This document shows positions 1 to 11,286 of a stretch of 64,000 nucleotides of DNA, piece by piece. How positions within the stretch are numbered: position 1 is the first letter of the stretch; every line of letters begins with the position of its first letter. The DNA comes from Manihot esculenta. Its lineage: Eukaryota > Streptophyta > Magnoliopsida > Malpighiales > Euphorbiaceae. The stretch covers positions 4,183,734 through 4,247,733 of the forward strand of contig NC_035178.2 in NCBI RefSeq assembly GCF_001659605.2. The letters run 5' to 3'. The notes beneath the pieces were generated by a model that ran no database searches, was not told where the DNA came from, and worked only from the letters and a program-made list of their open reading frames with translations. Both the position numbers and the translations under genes were made by a program.

Positions 1-171
1 CTTTTCTTTCATAAAGAGATTAGATCTGATTCAATAACTCAAATATTTGAACACCATTTGCTACCACAAGAACAATTGAAGATTCATAATTTGTTGACAA
101 ACCTGAGGTATGATTTCTGTTTATGCAGACAGAGAAGTGATTTGAATCACAACAGGAAGCCAAGCCCTTGA
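1..171 (+). CDS. possible 3'-terminal coding piece of a gene beginning left of the window
   Basis: Frame 1 is open from the first base to a TGA at 169-171, giving 56 residues with no internal stop. It contains HHLLPQEQLKIHNLLTNL, which looks like an ordinary helical segment. I do not recognise a family. An open frame of this length at an edge can occur by chance in AT-rich DNA, and no start or splice acceptor is visible. Treat it only as a candidate last exon. Confidence 0.18.
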   Translation, partial: LFFHKEIRSDSITQIFEHHLLPQEQLKIHNLLTNLRYDFCLCRQRSDLNHNRKPSP

Positions 172-3149
172 TAAACTATAATGAGGTAATTATGCACTCT
201 TAGTTGCTCTAAGGGTATCTCTAGTGTTGTGGTATAGTTTATTTCTGAGCAATGGATGCTGCTTTTCTGATTGATTTAAAAAGATGAGATTGAAGCTATA
301 GCTATTACAAACAGCCTTTGGAGGATTCTGGTTAGAAACTCGCATTTCTCCTCAGTGTTGTTGCTTATGTTGATAGCTTTATTCTTCTATCATAAAAATT
401 CATGCATAACTTCTGTACTTTCAGTTTCATTGTTACTTCAGATATGGGAAAACACGCTTGCTCATACTCTTTTGGAGGATTCTAATTCAATAATAGTACC
501 ATAAGAATATGCAAAAGATGTAAGATATCATAGGAAACACTTCAGGCAATAAAAGTAACAAAACTAGCAGATTAAACAAGGATATCTGGTAGAGAATAAT
601 TATTTCATTGCTCAGATGAGAATCTGCTCATTTTCCTTACTATCAAATTATTTAGCAGAAACAATATTGCAACAAGCCTTCAGAATAAACATTTCTATAT
701 GCAGGATGGGAATGAAAAGGTTGCTTACATTGACACTGAAGGAATTTAGTACCCTCACTTTCGTCATCCTTCTTAACATCTACATTGGCATTATTTTATG
801 TTTTTTTTTCCCTTGAAAAAGTTATAACAAATTATCTTCATACGATGTCCGTCCACTTTATTATAGTCTGTTGAATTTTCTTCTTTAACTGTGGGCACTT
901 GCAGCCAGCTTGATAGGATTGTTCCAATGGCCAAAAGATTTGTCATGGACCTAAGAGTAATTGTCGACAATGTAAGGCTGGAGAACATTTTCTACCTTTT
1001 CTTTCTTTTGGAGTATGTTGAAAATTTGATGAATGAAAAAGTATTTCTTAGTCAACTGGAAAATTTAGCCGTTTAGAATCTTAAAAACACCATTAAACTT
1101 TTTACACATAAATTTATTAACATAATTCCTTTTTTAATATTGCAACTAAATCATGGAAAGTTTTTTTTCTCAGAAAAATATTTTGTAGAAAATATTTTCT
1201 ATACACATTATTTTCTGCGAAACTAATAGAACCTAAGTATCATTGTGTGATATCATCATTTGACTTATGGAAGAAGTCAATTTTTAACTCTTTTATCTGT
1301 GGATAGAAAAAAAAAAAATCTTTTACTCCTGCAAGTAAATATGAGCAACACAGTACATAATATCTTAGTTATAATCATTTCATAGTCTTTATCTTTGTGT
1401 ATAATATAATTAGATGTTTATATTATAAAGGTTAGTTTTATAATTTACATATTAATTTTTTTATCAAACATTTTGCCACTGTTACAAATAGTTCTTCATT
1501 AAATAAACATATATTTACTAAAATGAAGTCATCCCTTGTTTTCTAATTCTTAATATCTTACTTTTAGATCATGGACAGGTAAATGGCGATGACAATGGCT
1601 AACATGAACACTCTCCTATCAACCATTCATCTCATGCAAGCCATGATCCAAGGAAAACTAGTGCTTGAAGAACTTGAGATTTGATGTTTGACTTACTTAA
1701 ATTTAACATTCACAAGTGTTACTCTTTTTAGTAAAGTAAGTAAATTTCCCATAAAATATCTTCTTGAGAAATAGCAAATGAGCAGATAGAATTTTTTTAA
1801 TTGAGTTACTTTCAATCAAATAAGGCTTTATTTTTTACATGGATATATATATTTGATTAGCTTATTTTTGGATTTCTATTAGTATTGTTTTTATTTTATT
1901 TTATTTTATTTGTCTGGGTACCAAATGGCTGCTCTATTAAAGCAAAGGCAGAAACTGAAGTTTCAATGGAATTAATTACAAAATAACCACACTATTTTTT
2001 TGTTTTTACCCTTTTTGCACCAAAGGAAGAAGAAGGTTGTTGGAACAGAGACCAACCTGACGAGTTAGATTCTTCAAAGATTTCTATAAAGAAAGAGAAG
2101 GTGTGACGTGAAAATAAGTACAGTAATGCTCTCTATCTACCATCTAGTGTGATTCCAAACTATACTTGAAAGCCAAACAGTTATTCCTCATGGAATCTTG
2201 ATTTAGATATGAAATTGCATAAGGTCTCGTTAATATATTAAAGACATGTTTGGTTGAGATAAATTTAACTCAAAAACTTTACTTTTTTATAATTTAATTA
2301 TAATAGAGTAAGATTCTTTATGAAAAGTGAACTTCCAATAAGAAGAGAATTCAAAGCAAACAAGGTTTAAGACCGTGAATGCAACTATTTTCAAAATAGA
2401 TGGGAATCTCAAAAATAAAAACGAAAACCAGGCTCAGAAGATCATTCGAGGAACTTTGGCTGTATACATTTGGGGTTTGATAAAAAGAAAGGGGGTCAGA
2501 CAACTCCAATAAAAGATTGAAGATTTGTTTGGCTGCTTTCTTTTCAAGTTGACAACATCTTGTGCTCTTCTTTCTTTCTCCACTTCACTTGTTTTAATCC
2601 CTCTTTTGTCCGTGTGAATGCATTCATGACAACAAAAGTAGAATCCAGGGCCCCTGGAATCTAATTCTTTCAATTTTTTTAATGCATTGAAACGTCTTTC
2701 ATGACTCTGCCTTAAGGCCACAAGTTTAAAGCTAAATTTGATTGATGTTGAAAGATTCAACTAGTTTTAAGGTTGTATGGTTCCTCAGACATGGCTTTCA
2801 CCACCAAATCCTAGTTCTAGGATTCACCGTCTTTGAATTGCTGCAGAGAGATTATTTATCTGTCCAAAAAATTACATAAATCAAACAATTCCTTTTAATA
2901 AAAAAAAATTTGACCACCATTGCAGATTATGTACTTTACAGAGCTCTTGTCCATGGAAACAGTTATTGATACACAGTGCAGAACCAAATTATAGACACTG
3001 GATTAACAAGTAATAACTATAACATATGCTGTTAGCCTCAATTTCCACATTGTGAAGCTTCTGTGAAGTTTATCAAAAGAAATTTGATATTTACAAGAGT
3101 CCCTTTGCTTCTTGGGATTACGTATATATCAACAAACTGCTATTTTCCT
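172..3149. other. intergenic stretch without a gene I can support
   Basis: AT-rich DNA with scattered short ORFs (for example 616-816 and, on the minus strand, 2434-2760) that resemble no family I know and lack convincing starts or splice sites. A 33-codon ORF beginning ATGGCGATGACAATGGC near 1583 is also unsupported. The last few hundred bases before 3150 are probably the 3' UTR of the minus-strand U-box gene. Confidence 0.5.
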
Positions 3150-4508
3150 TCATTGTATCGTTTTAGTAAGCTTACACTTGGAAATGAAGATAGTAGCTGT
3201 GTAATTTAGACTACACAATTTCAAGAGCTCAGCTGATCTCTGCTTCAGCTCAGGACTACAACCACTCTGTATTACAAGCAGCAATTTCGCCGCCAAGCCT
3301 GCCTCCACAGCAACTGCAGCACATTCTTCTGGTGCAAGTTGACAAACTGCGCATAATATGGATAATGCAAGCCGAGTACACTTTTCAGATACTTTCATCA
3401 ACAATCTCACCATGTTGGGTATCGTTTTGGGGCAATCTTTCAAAGCCAGAATCCCATCTGAAAGAGTTGAAAGAATCTCTAGAATGTAAAGAGCAAACTC
3501 CAAGCACTCATTGTTCAAACTGGGCAACAGCTCCACTAGATGAGGAATTGCCCCTATGCTTAAAACTGAGTTCCTTACAGATTCAAATGAACAAAGGGTT
3601 TTTAACAAACCAAGTCCAATCTTTATCCCATTTGGATGTCTCTTATCTTTCACTAACCTCAACAACCCAGCTAAAAGGCTCAAGCTTGACACATTTTCAG
3701 AGTCGAAATCCTTCCCTTCTATCAGCATTGAAATCAACTTCGTAGAATTAATCTTGGTCTCGATTGAACCCTCGTTTAGCATGTCCACCATTAAAGAAAT
3801 CTTGGCAGGTTGTAATAAATTTGCTGTGGATGTGAGATCAAGATCCAAATTCACAAGAATCCCAATTACCTCAGACCCAACGGCGTGCATAGTAAAAGGA
3901 CCCAACAAGGAAGAAACCAACGCAACTCCGCCGTTATCTAGAACTGCCTTCTTTGCCGTGGCATGTTCGGCGACAATCTGTCTAAGCTCTCTTAGAGCTT
4001 GAACTCTAGATTGACCCTTAACCTTCTTTAGAGTCTCCAAAAGCTCAACAACCCTCCCTTGCACGTCCTCGGATCTCTTCTTCATAGCCAAATACTTCTG
4101 GGAGAACCAGCTATAAATCAGCTGCTGCAGAGTTCTATTTGGCGTGACAGCGTCGTCCCAGAGTTCTTGCATCGTAGTAGGGCAAGTGTAGTGGCCGAGA
4201 GAAAGCCATTTTAGGATGTTGGATCTCTCATAAGTCTGGCCAGTGCAGAGAGTGACTGGGTCTTGCATTGGGTCCAATGAAATTGGACATATGAACACCG
4301 AGGGCACTTCCATCGATTCAAGCTCTTCAATCATCTTCTTCAGATCCAATTTCTCAGAGCCGGCAGAGGAAATCAACCCACCGGCACCGGTTCCACCTAA
4401 AACGCCATCTTTGACAGCGGTTTCAAGATCTAGCACTTGGCCACCACTACCCACATCTAGCTTCATGTTTCCTAATCTTGTGTGGCTATTCGGCACATAC
4501 ATGGGCAT
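3150..4508 (-). CDS. U-box/ARM-repeat E3 ubiquitin ligase, PUB30/PUB31 type (copy A)
   Basis: Single coding exon, 452 residues, starting MPMYVPNS and ending KLTKTIQ. A U-box lies at about residues 69-142 (VPSVFICPISLDPMQDPV, then CTGQTYER, CPTTMQEL and TPNRTLQQLI). U-boxes recruit ubiquitin-charged E2 enzymes without zinc. From about residue 150 to the end the chain is helical and armadillo-like (repeats such as LVELLPSLNNECLEFALYIL), the usual substrate-binding part. The length and both termini match Arabidopsis PUB30/PUB31 as I remember them. PUB30 has been linked to salt-stress responses; the substrate of this copy cannot be read from sequence. It is divergent to copy B at 9925-11286 and clearly its paralogue. 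The 5' UTR is interrupted by an intron (4597-5128). No key U-box residue appears to be missing. Confidence 0.93.
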   Translation of the reverse strand: MPMYVPNSHTRLGNMKLDVGSGGQVLDLETAVKDGVLGGTGAGGLISSAGSEKLDLKKMIEELESMEVPSVFICPISLDPMQDPVTLCTGQTYERSNILKWLSLGHYTCPTTMQELWDDAVTPNRTLQQLIYSWFSQKYLAMKKRSEDVQGRVVELLETLKKVKGQSRVQALRELRQIVAEHATAKKAVLDNGGVALVSSLLGPFTMHAVGSEVIGILVNLDLDLTSTANLLQPAKISLMVDMLNEGSIETKINSTKLISMLIEGKDFDSENVSSLSLLAGLLRLVKDKRHPNGIKIGLGLLKTLCSFESVRNSVLSIGAIPHLVELLPSLNNECLEFALYILEILSTLSDGILALKDCPKTIPNMVRLLMKVSEKCTRLALSILCAVCQLAPEECAAVAVEAGLAAKLLLVIQSGCSPELKQRSAELLKLCSLNYTATIFISKCKLTKTIQ

Positions 4509-4596
4509 TTTGGGATACCCAATTGGAAGAAGAAACCACTACTAGTAGAGTCACAGAAGAAGAAGAAGAAGAAGTAAACGTAATCGAAGAAAGAGC

Positions 4597-5128
4597 CTGG
4601 GATTTCAAAAGAGAAAATAGAGAGTAATAAGAGCCATCACATCCACGAGACAAGAAACGTGTGGGAAAGGAAAAGAGATAAAAAAAGATGGCAGAAGGTC
4701 TCTCTCTTTCATTGACAAACACAAGGAACAATAACTATCAAAGGGGACAACTTTTCTACGTTGTGTGCTTTAATTTGGCTCTTTATCTGATCTCTTTCTC
4801 TGGTCAAAAGAGTAACATTCTTCTCCATCTTCATCATCAACATGAAAGAACAAATTATGAAGATGCAATCTTCTTCTCTATTACCAAAGTCCCACAACTA
4901 ACAGCTTCCTCTTCAAGCTCCCAAAAAGAAAATAGTGGAATGATGAACCCCAGATCAGGTAAAAAAGCAAAGCCAACAAAGAAATTGCAATCAAAAGCAA
5001 TAGGAATAAGATAATGCTCACTTGTGCATGAACAGTAAACTCCTCAGCCAAAATTCAACAAGCAACGTACTGAGGAAAAGGGAAAATAGAAAAAATAAAT
5101 CTAAAAATGGGTTAACTCAAAACCATAC
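4597..5128 (-). other. 5' UTR intron of U-box gene copy A
   Basis: Read on the minus strand, the donor context CAACTAG|GTATGGTT ends the leader exon at 5129. A plausible acceptor, AAATCCCAG|GCTCTT, opens the next exon at 4596, 88 bases upstream of the ATG. The donor context is almost identical to that before copy B (9571/9572), which is the best evidence that the intron is real. The acceptor is chosen by eye. Confidence 0.6.
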
Positions 5129-5524
5129 CTAGTTGTTGACAAACACTGAAAAAGAAGAAGAAGAGAGATTGGAGTATGGAAAGGAACAAAAAAAAACAAA
5201 AGAAAAAGAAAAGCTATCCTCCAATGCTGCTCAAATTATTAATTTTTTTTTTACAAAATTATTTCTATATTTTCCCAACTTTATAATATTAAAAAAAAAT
5301 CTAATATGATCGCCTTGTAAAATTACAGAATTGCCTTTTCTAGTTTGGGCCGTCTAGTCATATACTTATATTCAGGCCCGACACATAAGGGGTAAAACAG
5401 GAATAATAAAATTATTTCCTTTGAAGTGATAAAACCCTACAACTACGAGTAGAGATACGACTGTGGAAGACGGCAGGGGACCACTGAAGAAAAGAAAATT
5501 TATGGAAAGAAAAGGTTCTTACGT

Positions 5525-5579
5525 GGAGTGACCGGCTAGAGCCCGTGATTCAACCCTTGGCGACCGTGCATCACACGTG
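5525..5579 (-). promoter_or_regulatory. upstream element of copy A shared with copy B, plus G-box
   Basis: On the minus strand a 22-base block at 5525-5546 containing CGGGCTCTAGCCGGTCAC differs at one position from the block at 9149-9170 upstream of copy B. A CACGTG G-box lies just upstream at 5574-5579, as it does for copy B at 9127-9132. G-boxes are bound by bZIP and bHLH factors. The surrounding spacer has diverged, so the conserved block is a candidate cis element or a core promoter/leader segment kept by selection. Confidence 0.55.
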
Positions 5580-7258
5580 CAGTCATTAACTTTCGTCACC
5601 CTTAACGTTCGGTTATTGGATAAGAGATTTCATGATAAATCTGCAAAAAATAAATAATTGTTTAAAAAATTATAACACTAGCTTTCATAATTTTTATTTA
5701 TTTTATTTTTTATATATTAAAAATATATTTTTATTAATTTTTTAATTATATTTATTTTAAATAAATTAAATTTTATTAAATATTAAAAAATATTTTTAAA
5801 TTTTTTAAAATTAAAATAAAATTATAATAATTAAGTTATTTACAATTTTTAACAATTAAATTATATAATTCAGTTATTTACAAAATTATTTGGTAATTTT
5901 TTTAAAAATCACTTTTTTATCATATACACAGTATTATTTTTATCGATTTGCCAATTTTATGTGTACGTACTGCACAGCAACACTACTAAATTCTAAAATT
6001 TATGGTGGCCCACCCCTAGACGGAAGGACGCAATCTCGGTCAAACGGTCAAAAAGCAGAAATTGGTGATGCCAATGGTTAAGGCCACCCACAAACATAAG
6101 TATTTTTATCAAACGGCTGATTTCATAATCAGAAAATTTTATTTTAATCCGATGGCGAATTATCTCATAGGTCAAGTGCATTGAACAGTACCAAAACTAA
6201 TCACGGCCACGGGTTGTGCAGTTATGTGCACGGCTTTATTATTATTTCTTTTTTAGCGTAAGCACATTGTTTTTGGCAACGAGGCTTTTTGTGGATATAG
6301 AGGCCGGCTTTGAAGTCAAGAATATAATGCCCTAAATAATTAGGGTTTGCTACTTTTTCTAGTTTTTCCTTTTTCTCGAGTCCTCCAAGTAAAGTCTAAA
6401 AGTCTAGTCTCTCTCCAGTACTGCCTATGTGGTGAAGTAGAGAAGTCGTTGAGATCATCTCTATCGTTCACTCTGTAAAACTGAATTTAATTAATATTTT
6501 AGTATTTAATTTATTATAAATTAATATTAAGTTTAAATTAAACTTAACGTGCACATCATTCTTATTTTAAATTAAATTCAATATACACTTTATACTCAAA
6601 ACTATATAACAATTTTTAAAATTTTTATAAATTACACATTATCTCTATTTTAATCTCAAATTAATATTAAATTTAAATTATTTTTATTTTTATTTTTATT
6701 TTTAAAAATAATAAATTATTAGTATAATTTTATTTAATTTAATTATTATAATATAAATTATTTAATTTTTAATATAATAATACAAACATTATATACATAT
6801 GGCTAAAAATAAACTGAACTGTTTATAATTAATCAATGAAAGAGAAAACAATAAGCTAATTAATGAACGGTTACTCTAATGCTTAAGTTAATAAATTATT
6901 AAAATTGACAAGTGTAATAGATTTTTTAAATTTAAATGAATTTATAAAAATATATATCTTAAATTATGTGTATTTTTATTTTTATACAGTAAAAAAATAG
7001 ACTAATATTAACTATTAAATGAGTAATCTCATGATTATAGATATTATTTAGATCTGTTAGGTTATATTTGTTAACGATAAAGTATGAAATATTCAATTGG
7101 CACAACAGATAATTAGTCTTGAATGTTATGATGTTTTGTCCTTCCTTTTTATTTTTGTAGGTAAAATTTATGTAATCACGTGTCAATTTATCAGTCTTTT
7201 GCTTTGTAGATTTATTTTATAGTGATAGTTCAAAACTTATTTAAGCGATTATTATGTC

Positions 7259-7308
<50 letters not shown>

Positions 7309-9126
7309 GTGGTTAAAAATTATAATCTAACTAATTTTTTTTATCACATCAAAATAAAAGTAAATTTCTATATTATTTGATTGAGAAAATATTATTGTTT
7401 AAATACTATTGAATTTCCTTGGATAGTTGAGATGGATGATGTATAATTTTTTTTCTTAATTAAAGGTATTGAGTTGGAATTATTAGTATAAAACATATTT
7501 AAAGTTGAAAAGAGAGCGATTTGATTTTTTTTAATGGAATTGATCAAAATTTTAATGGATTTCAAACATTAAATGGTTTAAAAGAAACTATTAAGTATAA
7601 TTTTATATATATTAATTAAGATTATGTATAAAATGTATTTTTGTTAATAATTTATCTTTTTAAAATTTTACAATCCTATGTTTATTCTGAATCTGAATAT
7701 AATTACATATTTAAAGTTTGAAATATAAATTTTTTTTATTTTTTATGAGTTTGGACAAATTTCCTCCATTTTGTATGCATAAAAAAATAGTAGAATAAAA
7801 ATATAAAGATAAATGATAAAAATTTGATTTGATTAATTTAATTTTATCAATTATTTTGTTTGAAATAATAGAGTTTTTTTAATTTAAATCTTATAACATG
7901 AATTAAACGAAGTATGAGTTTTTAATTATTTATTTTTTAAATTAATTGTTGTAAAGGAAGCGTAAATATTATGGAAAAGAGTGAATATATGAGTTACTTG
8001 CAACATCCCCAGCGACTTTACTTGGTTTAGGTGAATACTAAATTTTTTATAAAAACATTATAAGACGCTGATAAAAAAAAAAATAATAAGAATGCACTCA
8101 CAGACTTAATTTAATAGTAAATATATTTAAATAAATATAAAAATTTTAAATTTTAAATTTTAAATTTTAAATTTTTATTTAAAAAAATAAATATAAAATT
8201 AAATTTGATAAATCCTTCTTTTTATCATATTGATTTGTTTTTTTTCAATCATTAAGACAAGTCAATTTTATTAAATGGTGGTGAATTTTTATGTATTAAT
8301 ATTAATAAAGATTTTTCCATACTACCACACATAAAAATAAATGAAATATTGAAAATATTTTGAAGTAAATTTTGTTGGGTGCTGGACCTCTCTGTCCACC
8401 ACATAAATTTGTCTATGACAACGAGGCTGGATACACATCTTCTAATAAAATAAAATATTTATTTTGTCCTAATTATTGAAAAAGTATATATAGTATAAAA
8501 TCAATTTTACATAAAATAAATTTATTTTTAAAATACAAGGAATATATCCAAACAAAAAAACAGTGGTGGATGCTTTTAGAAAAAGAAATGATTAAATGTT
8601 AATAATATATACAGCTATTATTAAGTCATATTGAGATGGGTTTGAAAAGATTCCATGATTCAAAAATAAGAGACAAAAAAATAAAAAGAATAAATAAGTG
8701 GAGGGGAAACTGGATGCCCCGTGGGGTGGGACCCCAGCAGAGCGTGCCTTTCGTAAAGTGCCAGCTCATCTTTTGACCAGTTTTCTCGGTTATTGAAAAT
8801 GCGTACGCATTGGTTTTGCCTTTCAGGTATATGTTTGACTACTTTGATGCACCTTTGCTTGCTCCTTCTGCCAACTCCTCACTCACACGTGCCCCAGGGG
8901 AATCGTGCCTCCTCTTTCTCCCAGATATACCCTCTTTTTTCTTTTTTCTTTTTTACTCTTAATGCATTAATTTTAAGGTTAAACTCAACCGGATTGGATT
9001 ATTTTTAAATATTTAAAACTAATATTATTATAAAATAATATTTTTTTAATCTTTATTTTGTCTAAATTTCTTAGAAAAAGAATTATGACATGTTAAGGAC
9101 GATGAGATGAGAGTTACAAGTGAGTG
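5580..9126. other. AT-rich spacer between the divergent U-box genes
   Basis: About 3.5 kb with no supportable gene. It holds a long AT microsatellite (7262-7303), a TTTAAAT-type run near 8142-8176 and several less AT-rich islands (about 5930-6110, 6190-6480, 8370-8450 and 8700-8930) that could carry promoter elements of either gene. Short ORFs here look random. Confidence 0.6.
7262..7303. repeat. (AT)n microsatellite
   Basis: Uninterrupted alternation of A and T over about 40 bases. It is a simple repeat, likely length-polymorphic. Confidence 0.95.
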
Positions 9127-9170
9127 CACGTGCGGTACACGGTTCATTACGGGCTATAGCCGGTCACTCC
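9127..9170 (+). promoter_or_regulatory. upstream element of copy B shared with copy A, plus G-box
   Basis: A CACGTG G-box at 9127-9132 is followed by a 22-base block at 9149-9170 containing CGGGCTATAGCCGGTCAC. The block matches the one upstream of copy A with one substitution. In this copy its centre, GGCTATAGCC, is a perfect palindrome; copy A has lost that symmetry. It lies about 400 bases upstream of the leader exon donor. Confidence 0.55.
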
Positions 9171-9571
9171 CGTTAAATACGTGAACTCCTTTCTCATTTT
9201 CAATGTATTTCAAATAAGATGGGTCCCAGTTAACCCAAGTCGTATTTCTACCATCGTGACTTCATCTGGTCAAACTCTACATTTCTGGTCTTACCCCTGT
9301 CAGTTTGGGCATCTATGGCTTCGCGGGAGTAATCTGAGATGGGTAATATCGTACTTTCACGAAATAGATCCCTCATCGGCTGATAGAAAAGGAGGAGAAA
9401 TAGTTGAAGGAGTGACCCACTAAAGCGAAATTTTCAAAGAATTATTCTTTTGGGGCTTCCATTGCGTTGCCCTACCTCAAAAGAAAACAGCCATAGAGAA
9501 AAAAAAAAAAAAAAAAAAAAAGAAAGAAAGAAGATTTATCATCTTCCAATCTTTTCTGTGTCTACAACTAG

Positions 9572-9861
9572 GTATGGTTATAGTTTATCAGTTTAAGCCA
9601 TTCCTTTCATATCTTTTTCTAATTTCCCTTTTCATACTTGTTTCATCATGTGCATTGTTTGTTAAATTTTAGCTGAAGAGGGATTGCTCATTTGTGAGTG
9701 ATTATTGTCCTTTTGTCGCCATTGATTGTTCTTTCTTTCTTCATTTCCTTGCTTCTTTTTTGGTTTCCTGATCTGGGTTGATGATTCCTCCTTTTTGGTC
9801 TTGTTGAGAAATCGGTAATTTGCTTGTAAGAGTGAGAAAGAGGTGAGCTTTGTTGTTGCAG
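9572..9861 (+). other. 5' UTR intron of U-box gene copy B
   Basis: The leader exon ends CAACTAG|GTATGGTT at 9571 and the acceptor TTGTTGCAG ends at 9861. A second AG at 9863-9864 could serve as an alternative acceptor three bases on. The donor context matches copy A. The leader before it carries a long A run (about 9500-9520). Confidence 0.65.
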
Positions 9862-9924
9862 CAGAAGGTAGCTTTTCTATCTTAGGGTCTTTTTATTTTT
9901 GGATTTGATTTTGAGTATTCCAAA

Positions 9925-11286
9925 ATGCCCATGTATTTGCCTAATAGTTATGGGAGAGAAGGAAACTTTAAGCTAGATGTTGTGGCTAGTGGTGGGCAAG
10001 TGCTAGATCTAGAAACCGCCGTTAAAGATGGCATTTTAGGTGGTAGTGGTGGTGGTGGGTTGATTTCCACAGCCGGCGCCGAGAAATTGGATCTTAAGGT
10101 GATGATTGAAGAGCTTGAATCGGTAGAAGTGCCGTCCGTGTTTATATGTCCGATCTCATTGTACCCAATGCAAGACCCAGTCACGCTCTGCACTGGCCAG
10201 ACATATGAGAGATCCAACATCCTTAAATGGTTCTCCCTTGGCCACTATACTTGCCCTACGACAATGCAAGAGCTCTGGGACGATACGGTAACGCCAAACA
10301 GGACTCTCCAGCAGCTGATTTATAGCTGGTTCTCCCAGAAGTATTTGGCTATGAAGAAGAGATCCGAGGACGTGCAAGGGAGGGCCATTGAGCTCTTGGA
10401 ATCTCTAAAAAAGGTTAAGGGTCAGGCTAGAGTTCAAGCTCTAAAAGAGCTTAGGCACGTTGTCACTGCTCATGCCACGGCGAAGAAGACAGTGCTAGAC
10501 AACGGGGGAGTTGCCTTGGTTTCCAACTTATTGGGTCCTTTCACCACTCATGCTGTGGGGTCGGAGGCAATTGGTATTCTTGTGAATCTGGATCTTGATT
10601 TCGCATCCAAATCAAATTTGATGCAACCTGCAAAAGTTTCTTTAATGGTAGATATACTAAATGAAGGTTCGATTGAGACCAAGATTAATTGTACGAGATT
10701 GATTGAAATGTTGATAGAAGGAAAAGATTTCGAGTCAGAGAATATGTCAAGCTTGAGTCTTGTGGTTGGGTTGTTGAGGTTAGTGAAAGATAAGAGACAC
10801 ACAAATGGGGTATTGGCTGGACTTGGTTTGTTAAAGACTCTTTGTTCACATGAACCCCTTAGAAACTCAATTGTGAGCGTGGGGGCAGTTCCTCAATTAG
10901 TGGAGCTATTGCCCAGTTTGAATAATGAATGTCTGGAGTTAGCACTTCATATTCTGGAGGTTCTATCGACAATTCCAGAGGGAAGCAATGCTTTAAAGGA
11001 TTGCAGTTGCACAATACCGAATGTGGTGAAGTTGTTGATGAAAGTTTCAGAGAGTTGTACTCAGCTTGCTTTATCGATATTGTGGGCAGTCTGCAAGCTT
11101 GCACCAGAAGAATGCTCTGCACTTGCTGTGGAAGCTGGTTTGGCAGCGAAGCTGCTTCTGGTAATACAGAGTGGTTGTAATCCAGTGCTGAAGCAGAGAT
11201 CAGCCGAGCTCTTGAAATTGTGTAGTCTAAATTACTCATCTTCTATCTTCATTTCCAAGTGTAAGCTTACTAGAACAATACAATGA
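9925..11286 (+). CDS. U-box/ARM-repeat E3 ubiquitin ligase, PUB30/PUB31 type (copy B)
   Basis: Single coding exon, 453 residues, MPMYLPNS to KLTRTIQ. The layout is the same as copy A: a glycine-rich N-terminal segment (about residues 37-46), a U-box at about 70-143 (VPSVFICPISLYPMQDPV, CTGQTYER, CPTTMQEL), then an ARM-repeat C-terminal half. The two copies align over their whole length with only a one-residue shift near the N terminus. Copy B has Tyr80 in ICPISLYPMQDP where copy A has Asp79 and, from memory, Arabidopsis has Glu. This is an unusual change next to the U-box core, so its effect on E2 binding is worth testing. Its predicted role is substrate ubiquitination in cytosol or nucleus; the target is unknown. 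Flanking BSD and PP2-A10-like genes match the PUB30 neighbourhood I recall from Arabidopsis. Confidence 0.93.
   Translation: MPMYLPNSYGREGNFKLDVVASGGQVLDLETAVKDGILGGSGGGGLISTAGAEKLDLKVMIEELESVEVPSVFICPISLYPMQDPVTLCTGQTYERSNILKWFSLGHYTCPTTMQELWDDTVTPNRTLQQLIYSWFSQKYLAMKKRSEDVQGRAIELLESLKKVKGQARVQALKELRHVVTAHATAKKTVLDNGGVALVSNLLGPFTTHAVGSEAIGILVNLDLDFASKSNLMQPAKVSLMVDILNEGSIETKINCTRLIEMLIEGKDFESENMSSLSLVVGLLRLVKDKRHTNGVLAGLGLLKTLCSHEPLRNSIVSVGAVPQLVELLPSLNNECLELALHILEVLSTIPEGSNALKDCSCTIPNVVKLLMKVSESCTQLALSILWAVCKLAPEECSALAVEAGLAAKLLLVIQSGCNPVLKQRSAELLKLCSLNYSSSIFISKCKLTRTIQ

Noticed and set aside
2434..2760. 108-residue minus-strand ORF
   Set aside because: It starts at TTG, has no recognisable domain, and has no splice or promoter context.
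3332..4002. Plus-strand ORFs inside U-box copy A
   Set aside because: They are antisense shadows of the minus-strand coding frame, which has a recognisable U-box and ARM repeats.
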